Source: Flavobacteriia bacterium (GTDB lineage: Bacteria; Bacteroidota; Bacteroidia; Flavobacteriales; Flavobacteriaceae). From it: a stretch of 42,623 nt of DNA. The notes beneath the pieces are model-generated. The model had not been told where the DNA came from. It searched no databases and saw only the letters and a program-made list of their open reading frames with translations. Positions within the stretch are counted from its first letter, which is position 1, and the number at the start of each line of letters is the position of its first letter. Of the stretch, positions 1 to 9,321 are shown piece after piece. The DNA is taken from the NCBI GenBank assembly GCA_004293045.1, contig RDXY01000015.1:1-42623 (forward strand), written 5' to 3'. Both the position numbers and the translations under genes were made by a program.

Positions 1-1152
<1,152 letters not shown>

Positions 1153-1158
1153 TAAATA

Positions 1159-1217
1159 GTCAATTATCAATTGATAATTGACAATTAATTATCCATTGTC
1201 AATTATTAATTATCAAT
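1159..1217. repeat. AT-rich palindromic spacer between atpD and atpC
   Basis: The spacer is made of variants of TCAATTATCAATT. Bases 1159-1182 form a perfect 24-bp palindrome, and a second looser inverted repeat (GACAAT...ATTGTC, 1180-1200) follows. There is no T-tract after it, so it is not an obvious terminator and atpC is probably co-transcribed. Its role is unknown. Confidence 0.7.
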
Positions 1218-1226
1218 AATAAAAGT

Positions 1227-1508
1227 ATGATTTTAGAAATAGTATCACCAGAAGCCACTTTATTTTCAGGAGAAGTAACCTCCGTTTCTGTTCCAGGAAT
1301 TAATGGCGAGTTTCAAATGTTAAACAATCACGCAGCTGTAGTTTCCATTTTACAAAAAGGAAATGTAAAAATCAGTGCACCTAGTTTTAATATTGATAAA
1401 ACTAATGAATCAAAATTTACAAAAGTAAATGAACAAACCTATTGGTTAGCCATTCAATCTGGTACTATAGAAATGAATAACAATAAAGTAATTGTTTTAG
1501 CAGACTAA
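1227..1508 (+). CDS. atpC: ATP synthase F1 subunit epsilon, short form
   Basis: Epsilon subunit of the F1 central stalk. The 93 residues correspond only to the N-terminal beta-sandwich domain (start MILEIVSPEATLFSGEV, then GINGEFQMLNNHAAVVS). The usual proteobacterial protein is about 135-140 residues and carries a C-terminal two-helix domain that can inhibit ATP hydrolysis; that domain is absent here. A complete ORF with a strong terminator 22 bp after the stop argues against a sequencing truncation, and short epsilon subunits are usual in Bacteroidota. It lies 74 bp after atpD, and the two probably form one transcript. Confidence 0.93.
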   Translation: MILEIVSPEATLFSGEVTSVSVPGINGEFQMLNNHAAVVSILQKGNVKISAPSFNIDKTNESKFTKVNEQTYWLAIQSGTIEMNNNKVIVLAD

Positions 1509-1530
1509 TTCAGTACTTTTTTTAAATAAC

Positions 1531-1567
1531 AATCCCGATAAGCATTTTCTTATCGGGATTTTTTTTA
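1531..1567 (+). terminator. Rho-independent terminator after atpDC
   Basis: Perfect 12-bp stem AATCCCGATAAG (1531-1542) / CTTATCGGGATT (1549-1560) with a 6-nt loop, followed by a run of T. It ends the atpDC transcript immediately before bioF. Confidence 0.93.
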
Positions 1568-1578
1568 TTTTTACATCT

Positions 1579-2730
1579 ATGAAAATTCCAAATGCACTTC
1601 AGCAAAAAATACTTTTTCGTAAAGACTCCAATGCGTTACGCAACTTGCCTATAGCTACAAATGGTATCGATTTTTCATCCAACGATTATTTGGGTTTTGC
1701 TAAAAACGAAGCAATATTTGAAGCTACACACCAATATTTAGTGGAGAATAATATCAAAATAAATGGTGCAACAGGTTCCCGATTACTTTCAGGAAATCAT
1801 AAATTATATGAAATTACTGAAAAATATATTGCGACTTTTCATCAATCTGAAGCAGCTTTAATTTTTAATTCAGGGTATGATGCTAATGTTGGATTTTTTA
1901 GCGCTGTACCACAAAGAAACGATGTTATTTTATATGACGAGCTGTGTCATGCTTCCATTCGTGATGGCATACAAATGAGTCACGCTAAATCGTATAAATT
2001 TCAACATAACGATTACGAAGATTTAGAAACAAAAATTGCCAAACTTCAACTTACAAATTCCGAATTTCAAACAATTTATATTGTAACAGAATCCGTTTTT
2101 TCTATGGATGGCGATACGCCTAATATGGAAACATTAGTACAACTTACAGAAAAATATAAGGCACTATTAGTTGTAGATGAAGCGCATGCATTGTGTGTTT
2201 TTGGAGAAAATGGCGAAGGAGTAATACAGTCGCAACAACTTCAAAATAAAGTATTTGCCAGAATTATGACGTTTGGAAAAGGTTTGGGTTGTCATGGTGC
2301 GGCTATTTTAGGAAATGCTGATTTAATTGAATATTTAGTTAATTTTGCCAGAAGTTTTATATATACAACTGGACTTTCGCCTCATTCGGTTGCCACCATT
2401 TTAGTAGCGTATCAAAATTTAAATCAGTCAGTTGAACTCCAAAAATTAAAAGAAAACATTGCTTTTTTCAATCAGCAAAAACAACTTTTAGGAATAAAAC
2501 TCTTGTTTGTTTATAGTAAATCGGCCATTCATTCAGCCATAATTCCGGGAAATAATAAAGTAAAAAAAATCGCAGCTCAATTGCAAGAAAAAGGCTTTGA
2601 AGTGAAAGCTATTTTGTCGCCAACCGTTCCAGAAGGTCAAGAAAGATTGCGATTTTGTTTACATTCTTATACTTCAGAACATGAAATGATAAGTGTATTG
2701 GATGAATTGAGCGCACTAATTCTTAAATAA
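1579..2730 (+). CDS. bioF: 8-amino-7-oxononanoate synthase (KAPA synthase)
   Basis: PLP-dependent alpha-oxoamine synthase that condenses pimeloyl-ACP or pimeloyl-CoA with L-alanine to give KAPA, the first step of biotin ring assembly. The 383-residue length is normal. Visible family features: SSNDYLGFA (33-41), NGATGSRLLSG (62-72), ESVFSMDGD (171-179), the cofactor aspartate motif DEAHA (200-204), and the Schiff-base lysine K234 in TFGKGLGCHGAA. Related oxoamine synthases such as Kbl share this fold, but bioD and bioA downstream make bioF the clear choice. It is first in the operon; its start lies only about 11 bp after the T-run of the atpDC terminator, and I see no full promoter match there. 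The next gene begins 2 nt after its stop. Confidence 0.95.
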   Translation: MKIPNALQQKILFRKDSNALRNLPIATNGIDFSSNDYLGFAKNEAIFEATHQYLVENNIKINGATGSRLLSGNHKLYEITEKYIATFHQSEAALIFNSGYDANVGFFSAVPQRNDVILYDELCHASIRDGIQMSHAKSYKFQHNDYEDLETKIAKLQLTNSEFQTIYIVTESVFSMDGDTPNMETLVQLTEKYKALLVVDEAHALCVFGENGEGVIQSQQLQNKVFARIMTFGKGLGCHGAAILGNADLIEYLVNFARSFIYTTGLSPHSVATILVAYQNLNQSVELQKLKENIAFFNQQKQLLGIKLLFVYSKSAIHSAIIPGNNKVKKIAAQLQEKGFEVKAILSPTVPEGQERLRFCLHSYTSEHEMISVLDELSALILK

Positions 2731-2732
2731 AT

Positions 2733-3137
2733 ATGAAACAATCATTAATTGAAATTGCTAATTATCAATTCTCCTCTGAAGCGTATTTATTTAAAGGAAA
2801 ATTAGAATCAGAAGGCATTGATGTGTTTTTGCAAAATGAAAACACAATTAATACCGATCCATTATTGAGTACTGCTTTAGGTGGTGTAAAATTATTTGTA
2901 AATTCGGAAGATGTGCTACAGTCCAGACAAATTTTAGAGGCTATTCCAGAATATTCTCTTGATGATAAAGGGGAATTATTAACTTGTCCAAATTGTGGTT
3001 CTCAAAAAATATTTATGACCACCACTATTAAAGATATCAAATCGTTTTTAGCCTTTATTTATGGTTTGATTACGTTATCCATGCCTTTATTTTCGAAACA
3101 AAAATATAAGTGCGAAAACTGTAACTTTGAATTTTAG
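2733..3137 (+). CDS. DUF2007-type protein with C-terminal zinc ribbon
   Basis: 134-residue soluble protein of unknown function. Residues 1-70 look like the DUF2007 (putative signal-transducing) fold: YQFSSEAYLFKGKLESEGI, followed by GGVKLFVNSEDVLQSRQIL. The C-terminal half has CPNCGSQKIF and CENCNFEF, two CxxC pairs that should make a zinc ribbon, separated by a hydrophobic stretch (about residues 105-120) that may be one membrane-touching helix. It starts 2 nt after bioF, so it is part of the biotin transcript, yet no biotin role is known to me for this family. The domain call is from pattern memory and moderately sure; no function can be assigned. Confidence 0.8.
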   Translation: MKQSLIEIANYQFSSEAYLFKGKLESEGIDVFLQNENTINTDPLLSTALGGVKLFVNSEDVLQSRQILEAIPEYSLDDKGELLTCPNCGSQKIFMTTTIKDIKSFLAFIYGLITLSMPLFSKQKYKCENCNFEF

Positions 3138-3142
3138 TTTTT

Positions 3143-3262
3143 AGATACACAGATTTCACGAATTAAACGGATTTAAATTTATTATTAACTGGACTTGTAT
3201 CAACTATTGTAATAATAAAAATCAGTTTAATCGGTATTATCCGTCAAATCTGTGTACTAATA
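3143..3262. repeat. Imperfect inverted intergenic repeat
   Basis: The left arm (about 3144-3174, ACACAGATTTCACG then AATTAAACGGATTT) is matched in inverse by the right arm (about 3218-3257, AATCAGTTTAATCGG then GTCAAATCTGTGT). It resembles the segment at 24363-24434, so it looks like a dispersed element rather than a bioD-specific control site. Confidence 0.6.
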
Positions 3263-3298
3263 CAGATTTTAAAAAAATTAATAGCTATTTTTTGTGAA

Positions 3299-3327
3299 CC
3301 TTGCGAAATCTTTGCGAACTTTGCGTT
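3299..3327 (+). repeat. Short tandem CTTTGCGAA repeat before bioD
   Basis: Three degenerate copies in a row: CCTTGCGAAAT, CTTTGCGAA, CTTTGCGTT. They end 12 bp before the bioD start codon. They could be the end of the dispersed repeat next door or could overlap a promoter; the sequence alone does not decide. Confidence 0.5.
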
Positions 3328-3339
3328 TAAATATAAAAT

Positions 3340-3960
3340 ATGAAATTATTTATAACAGGAATTGGTACAGATGTAGGCAAAACTATTGCTTCATCAATAC
3401 TTGTAGAAGCCTTAAAAGCAGATTATTGGAAACCCATACAAGCGGGCGATTTAGCTAATTCGGATACCAATAAAGTAGAAAAATATGTATCAAATACAAC
3501 TACAACTTTTCATAAAAACGCTTACGCGTTGCGAACACCCGCAAGTCCACATTATGCTGCTGAAATAGATGGAATTACCATAGATTTAAATGAAATTAAG
3601 GAGCCGAAAACTAAAAATCATTTGGTAGTGGAAGGTGCTGGAGGTATTTTAGTCCCTTTAAATAGTACAGATTGTGTTATGGACCTCATTCAGCCAGATT
3701 ATAAAGTTATTGTAGTTTCTCGTCATTATTTAGGGAGTATCAATCATACCTTAATGACTATTGAAATTCTAAAATCAAGAAAGATAAATGTAGCAGGAAT
3801 TATTTTTTCTGGTGATGAAAATAAAGCTACAGAAAGCATAATTTTAGAAAAAACAAATGTTCCTATGATTGGAAGAATGGATAACGAACCGTATTTCGAT
3901 CAAAATGTAATCAAATATTATGCCGATTTATTTCGAGAAAATCTTCAAAAAATAGAATAG
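3340..3960 (+). CDS. bioD: Dethiobiotin synthetase
   Basis: ATP-dependent carboxylase that closes the ureido ring of DAPA to give dethiobiotin, the third dedicated biotin step. The 206 residues begin with the P-loop ITGIGTDVGKT (K14, T15) typical of BioD; KPIQAGD follows at about 32-38, and VEGAGGILVPL lies mid-protein. It lies about 200 bp after the DUF2007 gene, behind dispersed repeats, and 92 bp before bioA. The spacer before bioA contains TATCTTTG (3978-3985), which fits the TAnnTTTG box, but I see no TTG at the right distance. Length and motifs are normal. Confidence 0.95.
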   Translation: MKLFITGIGTDVGKTIASSILVEALKADYWKPIQAGDLANSDTNKVEKYVSNTTTTFHKNAYALRTPASPHYAAEIDGITIDLNEIKEPKTKNHLVVEGAGGILVPLNSTDCVMDLIQPDYKVIVVSRHYLGSINHTLMTIEILKSRKINVAGIIFSGDENKATESIILEKTNVPMIGRMDNEPYFDQNVIKYYADLFRENLQKIE

Positions 3961-4052
3961 ATTATAGAAATTGCCTTTATCTTTGTACTATAATTTTAGA
4001 ATTTACCAGCATCTTTTTTCTATGCTCTATTTTCTATTTTCTTTTAATTACA

Positions 4053-5330
4053 ATGACACTTTCAGAAAAAGATAGTTTATACAACTGGCATCCGTACACC
4101 CAACATAAAATAAATTCGCATTTTCCTGCTATAGTTAAAGGGAAAAACGAATTTTTATGGGACGAAAACGGAAAACAATATATCGATGCTATTGCGTCTT
4201 GGTGGGTAAATCCTTTCGGGCATAGTAATACGTTTATTGCCGAAGCTATTTATAAACAATTGACGACGTTAGAACACGTATTATTTGGTGGTTTCACTCA
4301 TAATGTTGTAGTAGAGTTAGCTGAGAAGTTAGTTGAAATTTTGCCTTCTAATCAAAGAAAGTTTTTTTATTCTGATAACGGTTCTACGGCAGTGGAAGTG
4401 GCTATTAAAGCTTCATTTCAATATCATTATAACAAAGGAATTAAAAAAAATACTATCATTGCTTTTGAAGATGCCTTTCACGGTGATACTTTTGGAGCCA
4501 TGGCGGTAAGTGGTATTGGCTTGTTTACAGAAGCGTTTCAAGAGGCCTTAATTAATGTAGTTCGAATTCCAGTTCCTACAAAAGGCAATGAAGAAATTTC
4601 AAAAATAGCATTAGAAAAGGCAATTGCTGAAAATGAAGTCGCCGCTTTTATTTTCGAACCTTTGGTTTTAGGCGCTGCCGGAATGGTAATATATGAAGCT
4701 GCTGAATTAGACAAGTTGCTTTCAGTTTGTAAGAAAAATAACGTTTTTACTATTGCCGATGAAGTCATGACAGGATTTGGAAAAACAGGAAAACTTTTTG
4801 CATGTGATTATTTGATCAACCAACCTGATATGATGTGTTTAAGCAAAGCACTTACGGGTGGTACAATACCAATGGCAATTACTACTTTTTCACAAGAAAT
4901 TTTTGATGGTTTTTTGAGTGATAATGTGAACCACTCTTTTTTTCACGGACATACATTTACCGCAAATCCAACAGGTTGTGCAGCGGCTTTAGCGAGTATT
5001 TCTTTATTAGAAAAAACAGAAACTTATGATAATATCAATAGGATTAATACTTTGCATCTTGAGTTTGAAAAACACATTTCTAAACATTCAAAGGTAAAAT
5101 CTACTCGTGTTTTAGGCGTCATTTTTGCATTAGAAATTCAGGTTTCCGAAAAACAATCGTATTATAGTACTTTACGCAATCAATTTTATAATTATTTTAT
5201 TAAAAAAGGTATTATTTTACGACCAGTTGGCAATGTGATTTATATCTTACCTTCTTACATAATTTCCGAAGAAAGTTTACAACAAATTTATGCCACTATC
5301 GAACAAGCTTTAAACGAGATTCCATGTTAA
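4053..5330 (+). CDS. bioA: Adenosylmethionine--8-amino-7-oxononanoate transaminase
   Basis: Class III PLP aminotransferase that converts KAPA to DAPA with S-adenosylmethionine as amino donor. The 425 residues show the BioA-type N-terminus WHPYTQH, then DAIASWWVNPFGHSN (45-59), the PLP phosphate loop DNGSTAVE (108-115), AFHGDTFGAM, the cofactor aspartate D236 in IADEVMTGFGKTG, and the Schiff-base lysine K265 in CLSKALTGG. The aromatic pair WW at 50-51 and the N-terminal Tyr-Thr-Gln are typical of BioA rather than of ornithine or GABA aminotransferases. The last 7 nt overlap the start of the ketoacyl synthase, so the two are translationally coupled. Confidence 0.96.
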   Translation: MTLSEKDSLYNWHPYTQHKINSHFPAIVKGKNEFLWDENGKQYIDAIASWWVNPFGHSNTFIAEAIYKQLTTLEHVLFGGFTHNVVVELAEKLVEILPSNQRKFFYSDNGSTAVEVAIKASFQYHYNKGIKKNTIIAFEDAFHGDTFGAMAVSGIGLFTEAFQEALINVVRIPVPTKGNEEISKIALEKAIAENEVAAFIFEPLVLGAAGMVIYEAAELDKLLSVCKKNNVFTIADEVMTGFGKTGKLFACDYLINQPDMMCLSKALTGGTIPMAITTFSQEIFDGFLSDNVNHSFFHGHTFTANPTGCAAALASISLLEKTETYDNINRINTLHLEFEKHISKHSKVKSTRVLGVIFALEIQVSEKQSYYSTLRNQFYNYFIKKGIILRPVGNVIYILPSYIISEESLQQIYATIEQALNEIPC

Positions 5331-6475
5331 GACAACCCGTTTATATAAATTCAATTGCTTCAATATCTGCATTAGGAATGACTTCCGCTGAAATTTGGAG
5401 CAATTATTTGCATGAAAATTCGTTGTTTCAAAAGTTAGATGCTACTAAAAAAGAATATTGGGTTTCTAAGCTTTCAGATGCAGCAACAAGTTTTTTAAAT
5501 ACTATAATAAGTTCAGATTCTAAATACAAACATCTAGATAAATCGGTAGTAATGGCGATTTTGGTTGCCAGAAAATGCTTTGAGAACAGTAATATTTCGA
5601 ATCAAAATGTTGGAATAAATTTCGGCTCTTCTCGAGGTGCCACTACATTATTTGAAAAGTACCATACTGATTTTATTAATGAAGGATTAGTTTCTACGTT
5701 TACTTCACCCGCTACAACTTTAGGTAATATTTCTAGCTGGGTGTCTCATGATCTACAAACTGTTGGCCCAGAAATTTCCCATTCTATAACTTGTTCCACA
5801 GGTTTACATGCTTTGTTAAATGGAATTGCTTGGTTGCAATCGGGAATGTCCAATCAGTTTTTAGTTGGAGCAAGTGAAGCCCCTTTAACACCTTTTACGT
5901 TAAATCAAATGACGGCCTTAAAAGTGTATTCTAATGAAGATACTGCTTTATCCAATAGATGTTTGGATTTTCAGAAAACTTCTAATACTATGGTCTTGGG
6001 TGAAGCGGCGGCTTGTTTATCGTTATCGCTTTCCTCAGAAAACGCAATTGCCAAAATCACAGGAATTGGCTTTGCTACAGAAATTTTATCAAGTAGTACT
6101 TCTATTTCAACTGAGGCGGAATGTTTTCAGAAATCGATGAAAATGGCAATTGGAAGCTATGCCGTTGATGATATAGATGCGATTGTAATGCACGCACCAG
6201 GAACTATTCAGGGTGATAAAACAGAATTTGAAGCCATAAAAAAAGTGTTTGGCAACCAATTACCGTTATTAACTTCAAATAAGTGGAAAGTAGGGCATAC
6301 GTTTGCTACGTCAGGCTTATTGAGTATAGAGTTAGCCCTATTGATGCTTCAAAACCAACATTTCATTGAAACGCCTTTTTATAAAAATCAAAACACAACA
6401 AAGAAATTAAGAACCGTATTGGTAAATGCCGTTGGATTTGGCGGTAATGCCGTTTCTGTTTTGATTGAGTTGTAA
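5324..6475 (+). CDS. Beta-ketoacyl-ACP synthase (KAS I/II-like) of the biotin operon
   Basis: Thiolase-fold condensing enzyme of 383 residues, shorter than the roughly 410 of FabF/FabB. Visible: the nucleophile C157 in ITCSTGLHAL, a VGASEAPLTP segment (181-190), the second catalytic His H325 in KVGHTFATSG, and the C-terminal glycine loop GFGGNA (371-376). The first catalytic His motif is unusual: FabF has NAHGT, whereas this protein reads MHAPGT, placing Pro292 where the His should be and a His (H290) two residues earlier. It overlaps bioA by 7 nt and is the last gene before a shared terminator. From context I infer a role in supplying or handling the pimeloyl chain; it is not BioZ-like (a KAS III). 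Function unproven; it could also be an aryl-polyene or other specialised KAS. Confidence 0.85.
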   Translation: MLRQPVYINSIASISALGMTSAEIWSNYLHENSLFQKLDATKKEYWVSKLSDAATSFLNTIISSDSKYKHLDKSVVMAILVARKCFENSNISNQNVGINFGSSRGATTLFEKYHTDFINEGLVSTFTSPATTLGNISSWVSHDLQTVGPEISHSITCSTGLHALLNGIAWLQSGMSNQFLVGASEAPLTPFTLNQMTALKVYSNEDTALSNRCLDFQKTSNTMVLGEAAACLSLSLSSENAIAKITGIGFATEILSSSTSISTEAECFQKSMKMAIGSYAVDDIDAIVMHAPGTIQGDKTEFEAIKKVFGNQLPLLTSNKWKVGHTFATSGLLSIELALLMLQNQHFIETPFYKNQNTTKKLRTVLVNAVGFGGNAVSVLIEL

Positions 6476-6508
6476 AAAAAGGTCCAAATGTATATTTGGA
6501 CCTTTTTT
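6475..6508. terminator. Bidirectional terminator between the bio and nuo operons
   Basis: Stem GGTCCAAAT (6481-6489) / ATTTGGACC (6494-6502) with loop GTAT, flanked by A-run and T-run so the hairpin works on both strands. It separates the convergent ketoacyl synthase gene and nuoN, and directly follows both stop codons. Confidence 0.92.
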
Positions 6509-6509
6509 C

Positions 6510-7877
6510 TTATATTAAATTCAGTAAAGAATCTGGGAATATTCCAATTAGAATTAATAATACCGTAGCTACTATTCCAACTATATAATATTCTGAATGG
6601 TTGGCGTATGCTTTAGCATATGTAGGTTCTTTTGTATACATAGCAATTACCACTTTAAAATAATAATATACCGCTATCATTGAATTAATAATGGCAACAA
6701 TTGCCAATCCAATAAAACCACTTGTGATTATTTGATTTAGCAAGAAAAACTTAGCAAAAAACCCTGCCAATATTGGAATACCAGCCATTGACAATAAAGC
6801 AATCGTCATGATGAAAGCCATTAATGGATGTTTTTTACCTAAGCCATTAAAGTTGTCTATGAAATCATTGTCTTCATTTTTAGTTACAAATAAAATTACT
6901 GAAAATGCTGCTAATCCTGCTATTGCATAAGACGCGGCGTAAAATAATAAATTGTTTTCAGCGGCATTTATGTTTAATAAAGTTAAAAGCATAAATCCGG
7001 TATGAGAAACTCCTGAATATGCAATTACTCTTTTTATTTTTTTCTGACGAAGTGCCATTACGTTTCCAAATAACATAGTTGCAATTACAACCACAACTAT
7101 TACTTGTGTATAACTATAAAGCATTTGGCTGTTTAATATCGTAATTAATTTAAAGAATGAAGCCATAGCAGCAACTTTAGCTAACGTACTCATTATTGCC
7201 GTTACTTGAGTTGGAGCACCTTCATATACATCTGGAGCCCAGAAATGCATTGGTGTAGCGGCTACTTTAAATAGCATTCCAATTGTGATTAAAATCACCC
7301 CAATATAAAACCAAAATTCTGTACTTGCAGAGATGGATGCTTCATATAAGGTTCCGATATCAAAAGTACCTGTTGCACCATATAACATAGTTATACCAAA
7401 TAATAAAATACCTGAAGCAAAAGAACCCATTAAAAAGTATTTCATACCGGCTTCATTACTTTTTATGTTTAATCTATCACTTCCTGCTAATACATATAAT
7501 CCAATAGATAACACTTCAATTCCTAAGAAAAACATGGCTAAATTGCTGAAACTTACCATAGCCACAGCACCAGAAAGCATAAATATTTTTATTGATATAA
7601 AATCTGATAATTTAGAACTTTTTGTGTAACTCGGCGCACTCATTAATATTAGCAAAGCCGTTAATAATATAAATAAACTTGAAAATACAGATGAATAAGG
7701 ATCTGAAATTATCATAGATTCGTACCCCGAAATTTCAGGTAGTTCTTCTATTAAGTTTACACCAAATAAGGCCATTAAGGCGATTATTGATACAGGAATA
7801 ATAATCTTTTTTAGATTCATTATTTCTGCTAATAAACAAAATATTCCGATTCCTATTATAGCAATTAATATAGTCAT
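6510..7877 (-). CDS. nuoN: NADH-quinone oxidoreductase subunit N
   Basis: Antiporter-like, proton-pumping membrane subunit of complex I (ND2). 455 residues with about 14 hydrophobic helices. The conserved glutamate region AMFFLGIEVLSIGLYVLAG and the lysine-containing segments LFKVAATPMHFWAPDVYEGAPTQ and IKRVIAYSGVSHTGFML are clear. It is last in the operon, 13 nt after nuoM, and its stop codon abuts the shared terminator. Length is in the usual range for bacterial NuoN. Confidence 0.97.
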   Translation of the reverse strand: MTILIAIIGIGIFCLLAEIMNLKKIIIPVSIIALMALFGVNLIEELPEISGYESMIISDPYSSVFSSLFILLTALLILMSAPSYTKSSKLSDFISIKIFMLSGAVAMVSFSNLAMFFLGIEVLSIGLYVLAGSDRLNIKSNEAGMKYFLMGSFASGILLFGITMLYGATGTFDIGTLYEASISASTEFWFYIGVILITIGMLFKVAATPMHFWAPDVYEGAPTQVTAIMSTLAKVAAMASFFKLITILNSQMLYSYTQVIVVVVIATMLFGNVMALRQKKIKRVIAYSGVSHTGFMLLTLLNINAAENNLLFYAASYAIAGLAAFSVILFVTKNEDNDFIDNFNGLGKKHPLMAFIMTIALLSMAGIPILAGFFAKFFLLNQIITSGFIGLAIVAIINSMIAVYYYFKVVIAMYTKEPTYAKAYANHSEYYIVGIVATVLLILIGIFPDSLLNLI

Positions 7878-7890
7878 TTTATGAGGATTA

Positions 7891-9321
7891 TTATTTAATT
7901 TGAGTTAAAATTGATTGTAAACTTGGCGTAATTAAATCGATAATTGGTTGTGGAAATAATCCAAAGAAAATGGTTAAACCTACTATAATTACTAATACAA
8001 TGCTTTCTTGTTTTGTTATTCTTTGAAATGATTTTGTTTCTGATCCTAACATAACTTTTTGAAACATTCGTAACATATAAAATGCGCCTAAAATAATTGT
8101 TGTACCTGCTACTACCGCATACCATATATTTACTTTAAATAAACTGTAAAGTAAATTAAATTCGCCAATAAAATTAAAAGTTGTAGGCAAGGCTACCGAA
8201 GCCAGCATTATTATCATAAATAATGATGCGAAATACGTGTCTTGAATTCTGATGCCGCCCATTTCTTTAATTTCGTAGGTGTTGTATCGACTATAAATTA
8301 ATTCTACCACATAAAATAATCCAACAATTACAATTCCGTGAGAAAGCATTTGTAACACCGCACCTTGAAATCCTTCAAAAGTTAAAGAATATAAACCAGC
8401 AGCAATTAAACCAACGTGAGATAAAGAGGAGTAAGCTAAAAATTTCTTGATATCTTTTTGCTTCAATGTTACAATCGCCCCATAAATGATTCCAATAATT
8501 GCTAAGGCAACAATATATGGTACATGTGCTTTTGCTACTTCATCTGTTAAGGGCAATTGCCATCTTAGCACACTGTATAATCCCATTTTTAACATAATTC
8601 CAGATAATAACATCGTACCAACAGCAGGTGCTTTACTATACGTGTTTGCTTGCCATGTATGAAATGGAATCAAAGGAATTTTAATAGCATACGCTAAAAA
8701 GAAAGCAACGAAAATATATGTTTTTTCTGAAGTTGTTAGTTGTAACGCATATAATTTATTGATGTCAAAACTACCCCCTTTTGTGTACAAGAAGATGAAT
8801 GCCAAAAGCATAAATAAGGATCCGGCAAACGTGTAAATAAAAAACTTTAAAATGGCTTTTTTACGTTCTTCCAAATCACCATTACCCCAATTTAAGGCAA
8901 TAAAATAAATAGGAATTAATGCCATTTCCCAAAAGATGTAATATAAAATTCCATCAGCGGCTAAAAAGGTTCCTGCCATAGCAAATCCCATAAATAGCAT
9001 TAGTGCATAAATAGATTTTGAATTTTCAAATTTTGTGATAAATCCAGATAAGACAATTAAGGGTAATAATCCAGTGGTTAATAACAACATCACTAAAGAT
9101 AAACCATCAACGTGTAAGGCGAAGTTTATGTTTAGTTGTGTAATCCAAGGTATATTTACATCTAAATTTTCACCTACTTGATAAGCACTTAAACCAAATA
9201 ATGTTACTCCAAAAGCAGCTATACTTGATACTAAAGCTATTTTAGGTGCAAACTTGTTTCCTGATAAATAGGTGACAATTGCGCCAACTAATAATACAAT
9301 TAAAACGATACTACTATCCAT
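7891..9321 (-). CDS. nuoM: NADH-quinone oxidoreductase subunit M
   Basis: Antiporter-like proton-pumping subunit (ND4). 476 residues, polytopic. Key segments: LYYIFWEMALIPIYFIA with the conserved Glu, AYAIKIPLIPFHTWQANTYSKAP, and IKKFLAYSSLSHVGLI with the channel lysine and histidine. Its ATG shares one base with the nuoL stop codon (TAATG), implying translational coupling. Length matches the family. Confidence 0.97.
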   Translation of the reverse strand: MDSSIVLIVLLVGAIVTYLSGNKFAPKIALVSSIAAFGVTLFGLSAYQVGENLDVNIPWITQLNINFALHVDGLSLVMLLLTTGLLPLIVLSGFITKFENSKSIYALMLFMGFAMAGTFLAADGILYYIFWEMALIPIYFIALNWGNGDLEERKKAILKFFIYTFAGSLFMLLAFIFLYTKGGSFDINKLYALQLTTSEKTYIFVAFFLAYAIKIPLIPFHTWQANTYSKAPAVGTMLLSGIMLKMGLYSVLRWQLPLTDEVAKAHVPYIVALAIIGIIYGAIVTLKQKDIKKFLAYSSLSHVGLIAAGLYSLTFEGFQGAVLQMLSHGIVIVGLFYVVELIYSRYNTYEIKEMGGIRIQDTYFASLFMIIMLASVALPTTFNFIGEFNLLYSLFKVNIWYAVVAGTTIILGAFYMLRMFQKVMLGSETKSFQRITKQESIVLVIIVGLTIFFGLFPQPIIDLITPSLQSILTQIK

